A DNA stretch of 64,000 nt from positions 23,897,834-23,961,833 of the forward strand of contig OU015523.1 of the NCBI GenBank assembly GCA_907165065.1, in the 5' to 3' direction. The position numbers and the translations under genes are program-made. Source of the DNA: Caprimulgus europaeus (taxonomy: Eukaryota; Chordata; Aves; Caprimulgiformes; Caprimulgidae). Positions within the stretch are counted from its first letter, which is position 1; every line of letters begins with the position of its first letter. The notes under the pieces were generated by a model. That model was not told where the DNA came from and searched no databases. It was given only the letters and a program-made list of their open reading frames with translations. Positions 34,282 through 48,697 of this stretch are shown piece after piece.

Positions 34282-35665
34282 ATGTGGGCCCACTGTTGAA
34301 TAGGATGGGTGCCCTAGTAACAGAGCATACTGGGAAGGTGGAGATACTGAATGCCTTCTTTGCTTCAGTCTTTATGGCTAAAAATGCCCCTCAAGAACCC
34401 CAGATGGTAGAGGCAAGAGAGAGAGTCTGGAGAGAGAAAGACTGCCCCTTGGTCAAGGAGGAACTGATCAAGGATAGTCCGAACAAAATCATTTCACACA
34501 AATCCTTAGGCCCTGATGGGATGAACCCACGAGTGCTAAGGGAGCTGGTGGAATTGATTGCTGAACCACTCTCTATCATCTTTGAAAGGTCTTGGAAAAT
34601 GGGAGAGGTGCCTGAAGACTGGAAGATAGTCAATGTCACTCCAGTTTTCAAAAAGGGCAAGAAGGATGATCTGGGTAACTACAGGCCAGTAAGCCTCACC
34701 TGCTTTGCTGGGAAGGTGATGGAGACGCTTATTCTTGATACCATCTCTAAGCAGTTGGAAGAAAAAAAAGGTTATCAGGTAGGAGTATCAGGTTTCACTA
34801 AGGAGAAATCATGCTTGACCAATCTGGTAGTCTTCTATGATGTCATCACCAGCTGGGTAGATGAAGGGAAACCAGTGGATGTTGTCTACCATGATTTCAG
34901 CAAGGCTTTTGATACTGTCTCCCACAACATCCTTGAAGCAAAGTTTAGAAGGTCTGTTCTAAACATGACTGATGAGTGGACGGTGAGGTGTATTGAGAAC
35001 TGGCTGACAGTCAGAGCTTAGAGGGTTTCTGTCAGCATCGTAGAATCTGGTTGGAGGCCTGTAACTAACGGTGTTCCCCAGGGGTTGGTACTGGGTCCGG
35101 TCTTGTTTAACATCTTCATCAATGACTTGGATGAAGGGACAGAGTATACTCTCAACAAGTTTTCTGATGATACAAAGCTGGGAGGAGTGGCTGACACACC
35201 AGAAGACTGTGCTGCCATTCAACGAGACCTGGACATGCTGGAGAGTTGGGTGGAAATGAACCTGATGAGGTTCAACAAGAGCAAGGGGTCTCGCCGAGGG
35301 TGGCTCGGGCTGAGGTGGGTTTCCAGGCCCGGAGAACGAGAGCATCTCCTGTATGGCTGAGAGAGCTGGGACTTTTCACCCCGGAGAAGAGAAGACTGAG
35401 AGGAGATCTTATCAATATCTATAAATTTCTGAAGTACAGGGGCCAAATAGATAGGGCCGGGCTTTTTTTGGTGGTGCCCAGTGAAAGGACAAGGGGCAAT
35501 GGGCAAAAACTCAAGCACTCGAAGTTCCATACAAACTTAAGGAAAAACTTATTTACTGTAAGGGTGTTGGAGCACTGGAATAGGCTGCCCGGAGATGTTG
35601 TGTATTTTCCATCTCTGGAGATGTTCAAAACCTGCCTGGATGCTTTCCTGTGCAACCTGTTGTAG
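34282..35665 (+). pseudogene. CR1-E ORF2 remnant, reverse transcriptase
   Basis: The first 246 or so codons (to TAG 35019) are open. They include GPDGMNPRVLREL near 34511, the KGKKDDLGNYRPVSLT block near 34660 and motif A as [11 protein letters not shown] near 34888, whose catalytic Asp is kept beside a Leu-to-His change. After the TAG the same frame resumes with [17 protein letters not shown] and FSDDTKL near 35160. An indel junction at about 35285-35340 then shifts the frame, and a C-terminal block ([23 protein letters not shown]) closes at 35665. The stop, the internal deletion and the lack of an endonuclease make it inactive. Confidence 0.9.
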
Positions 35666-35745
35666 GGAACCTGCTTTGGCAGGGGGGTTGGACTAGATGA
35701 TTTTCTGAGGTCTCTTCCAACCCCTACAATTCCGTGATTCTGTGT
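34282..35745 (+). mobile_element. 5'-truncated CR1 LINE (CR1-E) with internal deletion
   Basis: Begins inside ORF2 at text matching CR1-C near 28766 and continues to a 3' UTR and a short degraded tail near 35735. RT blocks are present up to about 35285. The sequence then jumps to the region equivalent to CR1-C about 30100, replacing some 345 bases with about 55 GC-rich bases that are not CR1 by eye. More diverged than CR1-C, CR1-D and CR1-H, so probably from an older subfamily. Confidence 0.9.
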
Positions 35746-38700
35746 TTGGCTGCTAGTCAAGTGAAACCACCACACATGCATAGCTCAGGTGACCAAAATG
35801 CATCATGAGTGTCAAGGAATGCAGAATGTATCTAGTCCTAGCAACAAAGGCTGTTTTTTAGGGTTTTTTTTTTAATACTATATTATAATTTCTGTCATTG
35901 CGGTTGAGAACTGAGACATTGTCTTCTCTTACTTGTAAGCAATATAGGATGGTATGTCTAGCTATTAAAATTGGCTGAGCAATTGATTACCTGAAATTCC
36001 ATTAAATAGGAGAAATTTAATATTGTTAAAAAACTATCTCTAAAAATAGGAGTACTTGCCAATTCTACCTCACATAAAAAAACAAAGTAATTAGGAGGAT
36101 GAGTGGGATGGGAAAGGGAGGAAGGAAGGTTTTTCTAATACACTCCTAATGATTTTTTCCTTTCCTTTTCTAAAACTTTGTCGAAAATGGAGAAAGAGAG
36201 GAGGGACATCATTTACCTACTTAAATGCCCTATTAATTACAATTAAGTGTTTGATTTGGATATTAGCCATCAAATTGACACCAACCAACAGTAATTTCAC
36301 AGTTAACAAGGGCTCATTGTTTCATGACAATTACTAAGAAGATGCCTGGTCTTAAGACATTTTTCTTGTTATTTCCCCATATCACTTACCAGGTCTTACT
36401 TTCTCTAACATTGACCCAATGTGCTGAGATACCACTGTAACTAAAAATTGAAAGTGTAACACCTTAAGTAGGCTGGTCAAGAAAACTGCATCATTAATTT
36501 AATATTGTGGGCTGCTAGATTGAAGAATAGCATAGCCTTTACACATAGAGGAAGCAGTTTTCTTCTCAACTTGGAGTTGCAAGATTGACTGATAAGTTCT
36601 AGTTCACTGAATGTTTTGTAAATGTCAGTGACAACTACAAATGTGTTTGGTTAAATGGGGAAAAATGCATTAAATGAAGTTGGTAGTCGCTTTTACTTAG
36701 TTACAACAGGAATTAATTTTATCCTTTAACTTAGTCTTTATATGTTCATGTCTAACTTTATCAGGAGAGATATCTCTGTCTTAACAGGAACAAATATTGG
36801 GTTGTATGAAAAGTAAAACTAATTGTACTTCCCAGCTGTTATAGTTTTGTGTGTTTTATGAATGCTACTTTCTAGGTCTTATGAAAGTCTTTCTTGAAAA
36901 CCCTGTGCTTATTTGGGACCAAAAGAGATAAGTTTTGCTTTTAAGTACATCTGTAATACAAGCAATACCCTATTTGTGCAGCCTGGGCTTTCAGTTTCAT
37001 CCATATCCTCGACCAAGCATGGGGAAAAGCAGTTATTTAAAGCAATGGTTATTAAGTGTCACAATGCACATACTCATTTTTTTTTGTTGTTTTTTTTTTG
37101 CGTGCATGTGTGTGTTTGATATGAATTCAACTTAAACTAAATAAACTTTAATGAAGGAATACTCTGAAGCCTAGTTTGTCTATGCGTTTGAAGGGTTTAC
37201 TGTCTTCATAAAAAATAGCTGTAATACTAAATACATGCCAGGATTTTATTTTTTTTTCCCCTGTATATACATGTGCATGTAGAAAACAAACTTGGAGTTA
37301 ATGGACTCAAATAGACATATCATGGGATATGGGTACTTTTTTTATAAAGATAACAAACTGCATTTTTTCATGTGATATCACTTCTAGCCCTAGTGATAGG
37401 TTATCCTCTATCATAACATTAAAGCTGACTTCAGTGTTTATCTTCAAAAGGTAAGAATAATAACTGTGCAGTAGTTCATGTGATTAAAACCATGTTTATT
37501 GATGAAGAATGCAAACTGCATGAAGAACAGATGTAGACCTGGTAAAAGATAATAAAATTAGTCTAGCTTACTCATATTTACGTTAGACTGGAATCAGGCT
37601 AGAAGAATATAAGACTGAGATCTTCAAAGCAATTGAGGACATACAACCTTACTTTAAGCTCAGCCATAGGTTTTATGTGCAATATCTTAAGCAAAATGCT
37701 ACTTTTAAGAGCTTAAAAAGATAATACTGTGAAACAAAAACAAACAAAAAAGAGATAACAGCAAATTGAGTGCTACCTTGGCTAAGTGATTGCTTCAAGG
37801 GTAGCCAACAAAGCTATACTAGACCAGAAGAACAGCTGGAAACTTCCTTATTAGGATGCATGTGTAAATTTTGATATGATAATATGCCTGTCTTCCACAA
37901 CTGAGAGCCCAAGCGTACAAAATACGGTGTTAGGTTTTGCGATTAAGATTAAAAAAAAAAAAATCCTGTTTCTGCAGTTTATTCTAGTTGTCAGGCAAGG
38001 CTAAAGGAAAAAAGGAAAAATAATTTTATATAATTATCACTCTACTTTTTAACTTTTGTGTAATACAGTCCTTATTTTCAACACTTACTTTTATAGTTCT
38101 ACAAGCTGCACTGTCCAGTATCCTATAATTATAGGTCAAACATTTTTAATATATTTGATGCTTTTTCCAGTTTTTTCTTTGTATTATTTAATTACATACA
38201 TAGCTATTGCACTTCTGTATTTGAATGGCTTTTCCCAAATTTTTTTACTACTTTATCTTCAAATCATCATATTTCAGGAATGCGCTGCTCTACTCTTTTT
38301 CTGCATTTTAGGCAAAATATTTTTTTCATTTTTTTCATTGAACTGCATGATATTTTTCATTACTGAGTCAGAAGAATAACTTTCAGGGATCTGGAAAAGA
38401 GATATATATATATATAATTATTATTATTTTAAAAATATAAATGATTTATTAAATTAACTAAAAATCTTTAATCCTTACTGCTGTTATTCCACTCTCCTTG
38501 AAAACAGGCTTTAAAAGTTTGCTGTTTTCTGCTGTCAGCAAGATAGTTTAGCCTAGATGACAAATAAAATCAATTTCAGTATAAGATTTAAAAAAATATA
38601 TGTCAAAAGACTTTCAAGACTAGGAGATAGTACAGCAGTATGATATTCTTCCTTTCTTACTGCCATGATGCTCAGGCTTTATTCAGATTTTTATTTTTAA

Positions 38701-41700
38701 ACATGGAAAATTGACTTTAACAGAGCGCTATGTTGCAATGTACTGGATGACAAGTGCTTTACATGTTAGGGCAAATTCAAATAATCTTCCTTAACATTAA
38801 TTCAGAGCTGTATTTCACTTATTAGCTTAGTCGATGCATTTGGAATTCTTGGAAATAACGGAGAAACAGTTCAGGACAACAAGATGTGAAACACTATTTA
38901 TCGCCATTAAAATTTCCTAACTGTTCATTAGACTCTTTATATTGAAAGAACGGGTTATGTTTATCATAGTCTATTTTGTGATTCTAATAAGTACGCCTCT
39001 AACCAAACAGGGTGAAATTCTCGCTCCTCTAAAAGCAACAGCTCTTATTGTGCCAAATACTTCACTGTTCTTGGAATTTTGCTTACTGATTTGAATGTAA
39101 TTTTTAAAGGAAGATACATAACCCAGAACTACTTTATCTTGTGGTTAACATCCGAGTCCCTGATTTGACATGACATGCTGTGATGAAATTTGACCAAAAA
39201 ATGATTTTGCTATGAAAATGATTTATGAAGGAAAGAAAGCAAAGAAGTAGAAAGTAACAGCAGTATATGCACAAGATATAGGGAAATTATTTCTGACAAT
39301 ACTGATAAACCATTACTATTCAACATTTTTTTTTCCTGTATGGCTTGAGGATATTGATACATGAAAGCCAGATGCTGATTGATTGGTATGAACGTTTGAT
39401 TGTATGTATGCATGTGGTGATGCATCACAAGGACTAGAGGTGAATACAAAAAACCATCCAGTTTTCCAGGAAGAAATGTTTGATGTATTTTTCTACCAAT
39501 TTGAATGACCTTCTTCACATCTTAACTCCTCAATTTTTTGGAGCTCTCAGTGACAAGTCAAAAACCTTTCCTTCAGGCAGGCATGTTGAACAGGCTGTCC
39601 TGGAGCCATTCAATCTGGGAGTTGCAATGCCTTCTGCTACCGAGGACCTTCAAGGCATTCGGAGGTAATAAGCCTTTTATCAGGCTTGTGGGCACTGCTC
39701 AGAGCAACTTGGGGTCTTCAGTAGGTCATAGGTGGATTACTAGAAAAAAAATAATTAATGGGAGTGACAAATTTTATTGAGTTTCACAGAATTTGTCTGA
39801 AACCAGCCTATCTTAGAGGACACTCTTATTCTTGGTGAATCAAAAGGTTTTAGTAGGTAGGGTAAGATGCATGGTATTTTGGGAGCTAGATTTATCTGGA
39901 GCTAAAAAGAAATAAATGTTCTCCTTGTAGTTGGAACACTCACTGAAAAACACATTTCTGAGGGTAGAATGGTCTAAGGAATCCACGTACAATTGCTTTT
40001 TTTTTTTTTTGGTCTCTTTTTGGACTTCTTGAAAACCTGTCTCAGCTTACTTTGCATTCCCTGTTGTTGTGGAAGTCAAAGCATTGGTAGTTCCAAACTT
40101 ATAAAGAAAGTTTGATGCAAAACTTCAGCTCTTGCTGTTAAGCAAAATAAGCCATGCTTTGAGCAAAAGTTCCTACTCAACTTCAACCACACTTTGCATT
40201 ATATTTTACTCATTGAAACAATCAGTTTATTGTACCAAGGAACAAAATTAAGATTAAAGGTAGGCAAAATTCACAAAAACAACTTAAAGAATTGAAATAG
40301 ATTATGATATGCAGATTCTGCAGTTGTTTTCCAATCCTGTGTATTCAGGAAAAATACAGATGGTGGATATTGTAGAAATGCAAGGGAAACTCAAAGTATA
40401 TTTATGTACTTCAGAATTATTTATTTATTTATTGAATACTCATCAGCTAGTAAAGAAAACATAATCTCATTTTGTTAGCAAGCAAACTCAGCAACTCTCT
40501 GTTCCAGAATATGAGACAGATAATAACCTCTTACTGTTTGAATAGGGTTTTGTAAGTTTTGGGACTAATGATTAGTGTGAGACATTGTGGAATTACCATT
40601 TGGTGTCACATGATTTTCACTTTTGTAATCTGATTTGTAAACAAATACACTAGTAAGTACTTTCCCAAAAGGTTAAAATTATTCAGTGATTTTATTAGTG
40701 TGGTTTAGAGAAGAGTTCTCTCATGTCTGTTATAGTGGAGTTCAATATATATTGCCCTCTGTTTGTTCTGCATTCAAAATATCAAAAACATTTTGTCCTG
40801 ATGAGTTTTGATCATCTAAATACTGTACTTGAGATGAGCATTCATAACTGTTTCTTTTTATAAATAATTTGTTGTGTAATTATTCCACAGTGGTTTTGAA
40901 AATGAAGTATTTGCTGCAAGTATAGTCTTTCTTTTAAGCTTGGAATTGCCATAGCAAGGAAGATAACTGACTGTCTAGCCCAATGACTTGACCCCAGCAA
41001 TACCCAGTTGCAGATGCTAGGCAAAGCATGTAACATCACAGTAAATCAGAGAAGCCCTTCCCCCTTCAGTTTCCAACAAAGAGCAGATTAATTACTTTAT
41101 TAGCCAGAGGCTACATCAAACCACAGTATTTAGTGACTGTGAACTGATATGTCTTCCATGAACTTATCTCATCCTCTTATGAATTAATTTATACTTTTGG
41201 TCTCCTGTGAGTTTCATTTAATCACATTTTATGTGGGGAATGTAATTCCTTCTGATGACTTTGAATTGCTGGCTGTGGTACTATCACTTCTTCTGTGTTG
41301 TGAAAAATAAGGGAAAATTGTTCACTATTTAACTTTCTCTAATCTGCTGTGATGTTCTAGGCATCTGTTCAATCCATCCACGGTCGCATTTTTTTTTTTC
41401 CTTCAAAGCTGAAAGTTGCAATTTGTTGAATTGTTTTCTAAATACAGAAGCTGTTCTGTTGTCCTTTCTCTTTTCTTTTCTGTTTTCTACTGGCCTGTTT
41501 TGGGAGGGAATGATTAAACCATGTGTAATATTGATGGCAGGGAATATTGCTCTCTATGGATTTTTGACATTAGCACAGTCAGAATTTTTTCCCCCCTTGT
41601 CCTGTTACTGATAGCTCCTCACATTTTACTTGCCCTCTTGATCTCAGCTGAACACTCACTACACTGGGCAGGATGAGAAACTTTATTTTTCTTTTTTGTT

Positions 41701-41976
41701 TAAAAAAATAAATTGTTTCTGATACCACCAACTTGGAAATTCTGTTAACTTTCAGAGAAAAGCCTTTTGTCAGGGAAATACAAAGTTAAAAGGCCTCTCA
41801 TTATGTAGTACTGCATCTCTTATTCCAAAGAGAGAGATTAAAAAGAGTGAGGGAGAAGTGAGTATAAATTAAGAAGCAACAAAACTCTGCAATTGGGCAG
41901 AGTTGCCCTTGACTACAGCTTAACATTCAGTGATATAGGTTTAGGAGCAGAGATGTGCTGAAAAACTGAGAAATTT
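35746..41976. other. AT-rich unique sequence without recognised genes
   Basis: About 6.2 kb with only short poly(T)/poly(A) tracts, a TA run at 38402-38416 and chance open frames such as 38056-38379. No transposon recognised. Could be intron or gene desert. Confidence 0.45.
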
Positions 41977-42476
41977 AGAATCATAGAATATTGTGAGTTC
42001 GAAGAGACCCACAAAGATCATCGAGTCCAACTTTTTTCCTAGCATAGAACAATCCCAAGATTCAGACGATGTGTCTGAGGGCATTGTCCAAATGCTTCAC
42101 TATCTTCTGGGTGAAGAGCCTTTTCCTAATGTCCAACCTCAACCTCCTCTGGCACATCATCCTGCCATTTCCTCTGGTCCTATTGTTGGTCACCAGGGAG
42201 AGGAGATCAGAGCCTGCCCCTTCTCTTCCTTTTGTGAGGAAGTTATAGATCACAATAAGGTCTTCTTTCAGTCTCCTTCAGGCTGAACAAATCAAGTGAT
42301 TTCAGCCTCTTCTTCACCAGTTTTGTGGCCCTCCTCTAGACACTTTCGAGTAGCTTTATATCATTTTTATACCGTGATGCCTAAAACTGCACACAGGACT
42401 CGAGGTGAGGCTGCACCAGTGCAGAGTACAGCGGGACAATCACCTCCCTTGACTGGCTCGCAGTGCAGTGCTTGAA
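41977..42476 (-). mobile_element. CR1 3'-end fragment (CR1-F)
   Basis: Minus-strand CR1 beginning at its 3' tail (AGAATCATAGAAT at 41977) and extending through the 3' UTR into the end of ORF2. The minus strand reads NRTRGNGRMMCQRRLRLD near 42170 and [22 protein letters not shown] near 42450. It is 5'-truncated near 42476. Divergence and length, about 500 bases, are typical of an old bird CR1 copy. Confidence 0.9.
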
Positions 42477-45400
42477 GTTTTTACTGGGATCCTTCACAAT
42501 TTTGGGCAGGGATATGAGGCAACAGGCTATACAAAAATTAATATCTGCTGGATAAATTGCTGTTATGTACAACAGTGCATAAGGGAGAGTATTATTTTGT
42601 TCTTTTAGCCACTGGAGTCCATTAGGATTTTGACAGTAGCATGCTTGCATAATTAATGAATAAAAAGTGGGTTCATTGCCAAATCAGACAAAATAATAGT
42701 TCTCCCTGACTAAATATGGTATTTGAATCACATGGCTGACTGGTTCAGCTTCATGAGAAGAATTTACTTCTGTTTTCAAAAAGAAAGGAGAACAGATGGG
42801 GAGGAATGAGAAAAGGAAAGAAGATGAAAAGAAAATGTGGAAAAAAGAACAATTCTGTTGTCTCATTCTCCTTTCTTAGTAAGTCTGGCAGGGGTGCAGC
42901 TGCTACCTCTTAAAGTTAGCACTCCAAAGGACTTTGAAAGTAATTGTTAGATTTTTATGAAAACTAGAGAAATCAGGTAACTTCTGAAATCTGGTGAGTA
43001 CAATGGGTTTAAAACAGATGTATTAATAAGAAAACTGTCCTCCCATCCATTGTGTAAAGTCGATATTTTATTGTGCTTAGTCTCAAGCCTGCAAATTCCA
43101 ACAGCTGTTATAACTGTAAATTAATTCCAAAAATTCTCTAAAATTTGTCCATTTTTTGTGGTGACTGGGGCTTTTCTACATGCCTGCTGCCTGTGCCTAC
43201 TTCTGAGCTGCCTACTTCTAAGGCACCACCACAGCACTCTGGATGTGCTATAGGCTCTTTTCTCACAGTGTCTTTTCCTGCCTTCTATGTTCTTAAAGGA
43301 GCTTCTTGGTCTAAGAATGTGCAGAGGCATCCTCCTGATTTTAGGTATAAACCTTTTCTGTGTAGGAGATCTCATACCTTTCTAGGAAACAGCACATACA
43401 GTGCACAGTGAGGGGCACAAGTAAATTATATATTCTGATAGGTAGGTTTGCATAAATATCCAAATGGTATTTTAAAATTTCTTTTTACTGCAGCATGGAT
43501 ATATATACATGTTCTGTCCTTAAAGTAATCTAGAACACATAAGGATCAATGAAATACAGTCTACCATCTGCAGAATTATTATTGTTGAATAAGTATAAAA
43601 ACCCTTTGGTTTAATTTCATTTCTTCTTGTGGTTTTACTGCTGTGTTTTTTTTATACACTAGGAAAGAAAGAAAAGTAGAATGGAGGTATTGGATAGTAT
43701 TTTATATAATGGTTATGAGTGAGAAATACAAGGAAGTTATATAAATATATACAGAAGCACATTTTTTTTCCCATGTCCTTTCCCTTCTCTTTGTGTATCA
43801 ATCCTTGATTTGAGCCTTTAAGTGAAACTGAAGTTTAAAAATAATGTCCTTTTCAAGGTCTTCCTCTATTTCCCTTCAATTTTTATATAGAGAATCATAG
43901 GATACCTTTTTCTTAATGAAAATATCTTCAGCTAGGATATTTCAGATCTTACCAATATTAGAAAATTAAAAAAAAATGAATTCTGTACACCTGATTTTGA
44001 CACTGTGTGAGAGAAGTGAGGCTTTTTTTGTGGTCAGGGATTTAACTTCAGATAGATATGACATAAATCAATTCAAGAAAACAACTACCTTGTCTATGGG
44101 CTTGGAGAGATTTCACATGTATCACAATGCATCCTGGAAGCATCAGAAAAATTGTGCAGATTAAAAGAACAGAATTTGTGAAACTTTATAAATATATACA
44201 GTTCAGAAACTGGAGGAGGAGGAAAAAAAAGGAAAATCACTTGCAGGGAAGAAATTCAGATGTATGCTGTTCTCTTAAGCTAGCATCAGAATTCAAGGTT
44301 GTACTGTGTTTGAACAGAAACTAAGAGTTGTTGAATGGCAATTTAATTACTTTACATTCTCAAATCTGAAGTGCTGTAATGCAGTGCATCATTAAATTAA
44401 TTACTATTATTAAATTCTTAGGATATATGACTATGAAAATGTGTATATGTAGTCAGAAACCTGTAAGACTGCTAGGGAGAATCTTTCTTTAATACCTCGG
44501 TAGAACACCACAAAGACCCATTATCAAATGATAAGGATTCAACTGGGAATGAAATGAAAAAGATAAAATAAAGATAGAAGAAAGGCCTTGTTGTCTGATA
44601 ATTTTTTTTATCTCTGCAAGTACCGCCGTTTAGTGTCTTAATTCTTAATTTTTAAATAAAGCGTCTGTAGTAAATTAATCAAATCTTAATATACAAGTAT
44701 AATGACCAGATTTTTTTTCCTGTTCCTTTTGCAAGACAGCTTCACTTTCATCTCTTCTGGAAAACAACTTACAATTTAATTATCACAGAAAGTCAAGAGG
44801 ATTACTTAATGGAATAAATAAATCAGCAATGTTATTAGAGCATGAAATCAAGTATATTGCATGTAAAGCAAAACCCCTATATTATGTTTAGCTCACTTGA
44901 ATAGGCTTATTCAAGTCAATGGAAAAATGTGTATAAATAATACTTTTCAGAATTAAGTCCTTGAATAACTATTTGTAGTATCTGGACATAATAGCCATAT
45001 AGAAAATTCATTTGTACAGTAGAAAATATTCACTACTCCTTTCTCATTTTCTTAATGTTTAACTTGATTTATTTGAGCTGGTTAAATTGTTTTGTACAAT
45101 CTGACTTGGAAAATTCCCTAAGCCATTATTTAAGTCTGTCTTTATTGATAAACTCAAGAACTGCTGGGTTTTTTGCACCAGATGATAAGCATTTTTTGAT
45201 GTGTTTTTATTATACGTTCTAGTAAGGACTATGAAGTATAGTCAAAGAAGCAGTAGTAAGTCAGATATGTCCTGAGTAAAATAACATATATACGAAGACT
45301 GGGGAAAAAAGGCATATGTTACTTATGTATATATATAAATTGATAAATTTATGGGGAAATACTAGTTCTGTAAGTGTGTCTTCAGTGAAGCAAATATGTG

Positions 45401-48276
45401 CAAGGAGGAAAGTTCATTTGCTAAAATTTTACAAGCTAATTACATAGGAAATGATACTCTTGCACTGCTAGCTACAGTGAGTAGCTACAGCTACTTACTC
45501 CACAAATAATCTTTTGGAAGTCAATACATATATGTAAGTAGGACTGTGCTGTTCACTGAGAAAAAAAATTCTAGCAATAGTATGTGAATGGATTAACTGA
45601 CAATTTTTGTTATACTCTATTTTGATTCCTTTGCTACAAAATTTTATTTCCTCTATGCAATAAATCATTTCATAGAAGAGATATTTCAGTTGGAGCACAA
45701 TAACACACTATAAGCCAGCAATAAAATTTCGGATATGTTGTTTTAGTGACTTCCCACTGACTGGGATTAGATACCCATATCTTCATTGAAAGGATCTGAA
45801 AGGAGATACTCGACTATCTTGGTTAAAAATAAGGTATAAGCAAATGGAAGAGGGAGTGGAAAGCCCTTTGTCTTAATTTTCTGATGTTTGCACCACATTT
45901 TAATATATTTTATCTCTGTTCAGCATATTAGGCATGATTCACAAGGTTTAGTTTGTTATTTACAATATTGTTTGTTATTAGTTTAACATATTTAGTATAT
46001 TTCAATAAATTGTAATTTTAAAGCATTACTATGTAAAAGTCTTTAGAAAGTTGAAACTGATACAGATTTGAAGGTCTATAAGTTTAGCAGATTCTTATTA
46101 CTTCTCAATGTTTTAATGGCTTTAGGGTTTGTTTTTTTTTTAATTGCTGTATTGCAGATAGAAATGGACATAAATTCTTCAGTTTTTATGGAATGGAGAG
46201 ACTGAGGATAAAAATTTATCTGTAAACTTAAAAACTCTACTGAAGTAAAGGTCTTTTTATTTATTTATTTATTTATGTATTTATTTTTCTGTAGCACACT
46301 TTACTGTATTCTGGTGTATATCAGTTGAGTAGTTAATCTGGAAGGAAACCTACGACTTGCTCTTGCTTTCCATAATTTGTAGTAATTATTTTTTAAACCA
46401 AACATGAATATTACACTTTGAAAATAATAAGCAGGCAAAGTGAAAACCATGTGATTGTAGTAACATTTTTGTATTTTCAGGTGGCTCTGATCCAACATTA
46501 CTGCTTCCCTTTTTATTGTGTAACAGTGCACCGTTATCCCATACATTTCCACGGCTTTTGTTAAGAGTGGTCAGAAGTTTGATGTTTCCCCCTCCACTCC
46601 AGTATTGTATGTCATCAATGAAAAGACTATATCATGCAAGTTATCATGGACTATTTTTGTAGTCAGTGAAGAAAAACAGATCATAATTCATCTGACCTGT
46701 TTCAGTCATTTATTTAGAGTTAGCTAAATTGTGCCCAGAGGCTCTACAGTTTCCCCCTTTGCTTGGTTATCCACTTTTTTATATATATATAAGCAAGAGG
46801 AAAAATCAGAAAATTAAGGACTGGTATTTTGGGGAAAATGGATTGTTGGCCCCCATATGGATGACTTGAGAGGATTTAGCCCACGTAGATCAAACTCATT
46901 TGTCCACCAGGCTTTTCGGAAGAAATGGTCTTTATTTAGAAAATGTGCAGAATAACTACTGTTTCCAAAATTCTGATCCCATGAAGAACTGTTTCCAGCA
47001 TGCCCTACAGTATTAAATTTTCACATAGGATACCTGCAGTGACTGTATTGACAAAGGTTATCATTACACTTGCATGTGGCAGAGAGAAGTATAAAAATGT
47101 GGTTAGGCAAATAGGGATGAAGGAGAGAATCTACCTGTATAATCACGTGCTGTCCTGTATGCCCTCTCTGCTTACCTTTATCTATTAAAGTTGAAGAAGA
47201 ATTTAGTTTCAGTTCAGTAAAGAGCTTGGGCATGCACCAAAATGATCAAAGATGTGGAAGGCTGATAAGAAATCTCAAGAACAGTAATGAAATAGTGTGT
47301 ATCCAGCTTTAGAGGGTAGGTAAGTGACACAAGGCATTCCTTTGTGAAAGCAAACTCTTGTATATAACTACACTTACTTTTCTTTATTCTGCTTAGGTAA
47401 TGGCTGTCTGTTAGTTTTGTGACAAAATTGCTGTGGACTGTCTGCATTTCTGTGTCATTTCTGAGTTTTTTGTTGGGGAAAAAAAAAAACAAACAAAACC
47501 AAAAAACAAACCAATATTTAAATAAATATTCTGCAGTATAAAGGGTGTGTGTGAGGGAAGTAAAATCAGAAATATATTAATACTGTGGAAAGAATTTGTT
47601 CATACATAAACACTAATAAAATGAATTAATCAGAAAAAACCCACCCAAACCCACAGAGTATGTGCTGAGAAGGGAATTATTTACGTATGCTAATATAATT
47701 TATTTTTGAGGTCAGCAAATAACTGAGCATAGTTAATTGGAAGCAAGTCTGTTTGTATTACAGTTTCCAAAGTAATTTCCAGGGATGTGTGGAAAGAAAA
47801 GGCTGTAGCTGATTACAAAACTTGTTGTAATAGTCCATTGTGAATTGGTACTTTCAATACTTGTAATTATATATTTCGGTATATTCTAGGCATTTACAAA
47901 GCATTAATTATTGTCAATTTTTATATGCTCAAGTCCAAAAGAAAGGAATAAAATTATTACTATAAAACTTGAGCTTGGTATTTAAAATGTTGTTTCAGAT
48001 AGCCAGGTGTGTCAAGGAGGAATCAGATAGACTCAGCTGTGATGCTGTGGTGGTAGAGCTAACAGCTCAGTTCAAAGCATATATGTTTAATTGGAAAGGG
48101 TCTAATTTGCAGACAAGTTTAAATGACTGCATTTGAGTCCTGAAATGCAGAAGGAGTGAGCAAATTAGGCAGGTGAGCTTAGATTAATTGAGATAAACTG
48201 TCTCTGAGATGCTCTATGGCAGTTGTGGTGAAAGTATCTTGAAATGAAGACATACCAATCAGAAACATCCAAATTT
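42477..48276. other. AT-rich unique sequence, no gene supported
   Basis: About 5.8 kb. A (TTTA)n run lies at 46257-46286 and TA-rich runs near 45329 and 46780. No recognised transposon, RNA gene or exon. Confidence 0.45.
46257..46286. repeat. (TTTA)n microsatellite
   Basis: About seven tetranucleotide units with one TGTA variant. Confidence 0.9.
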
Positions 48277-48282
48277 GGAACA

Positions 48283-48691
48283 TGTTGGGACCGAGAGAAG
48301 ACCCGGACGCTCAAATATATAAAAAAATCATCAGGCTTCTTCTTTATTGATTACACATATGCTTCTTATATACAGCAGTTAATTAAGCTTATGCATATTC
48401 TCAAAAACCCACACTGATTGGCTCATTAATTTTCCTGAGAACTTTCTCTTTGTTATCACAAGCAGTGCCGCTCTGCCCGGCCTCCAAGGACAAGCCCTAC
48501 TTCGTGATTTCTAGGTTCCTTATTTCCAGTTTGATAAAAGTTGTTTTGTCTGAATTTCTCAAGGAGAGTAGGCATCTTGGAGACTTCACTTATGTCAAGG
48601 GCTTAATGCTGCGGCCTAAGCCATTGCAATACTCTCACTGCTTTCTGCTAAAGGCTCTGATTGTACAAATATCTCTTAGTGATCTACAACA
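48283..48691 (-). mobile_element. 409-bp ERVK-like solo LTR
   Basis: Flanked by a perfect 6-base duplication GGAACA (48277-48282 and 48692-48697). On the minus strand it begins TGTTGTAGATC and ends TCCCAACA. AATAAA lies near 48343-48349 and a TATATAAG-type box near 48366-48373, in correct LTR order. The R-U5 end is distantly similar to the solo LTRs at 12688 and 32130. The 88-codon open frame inside it (48450-48716) is incidental. Confidence 0.9.
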
Positions 48692-48697
48692 GGAACA

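Noticed and set aside
43890..43910. AGAATCATAGGATA as a CR1 3' end
   Set aside because: Only about 13 bases resemble the CR1 tail, with no 3' UTR beside it.
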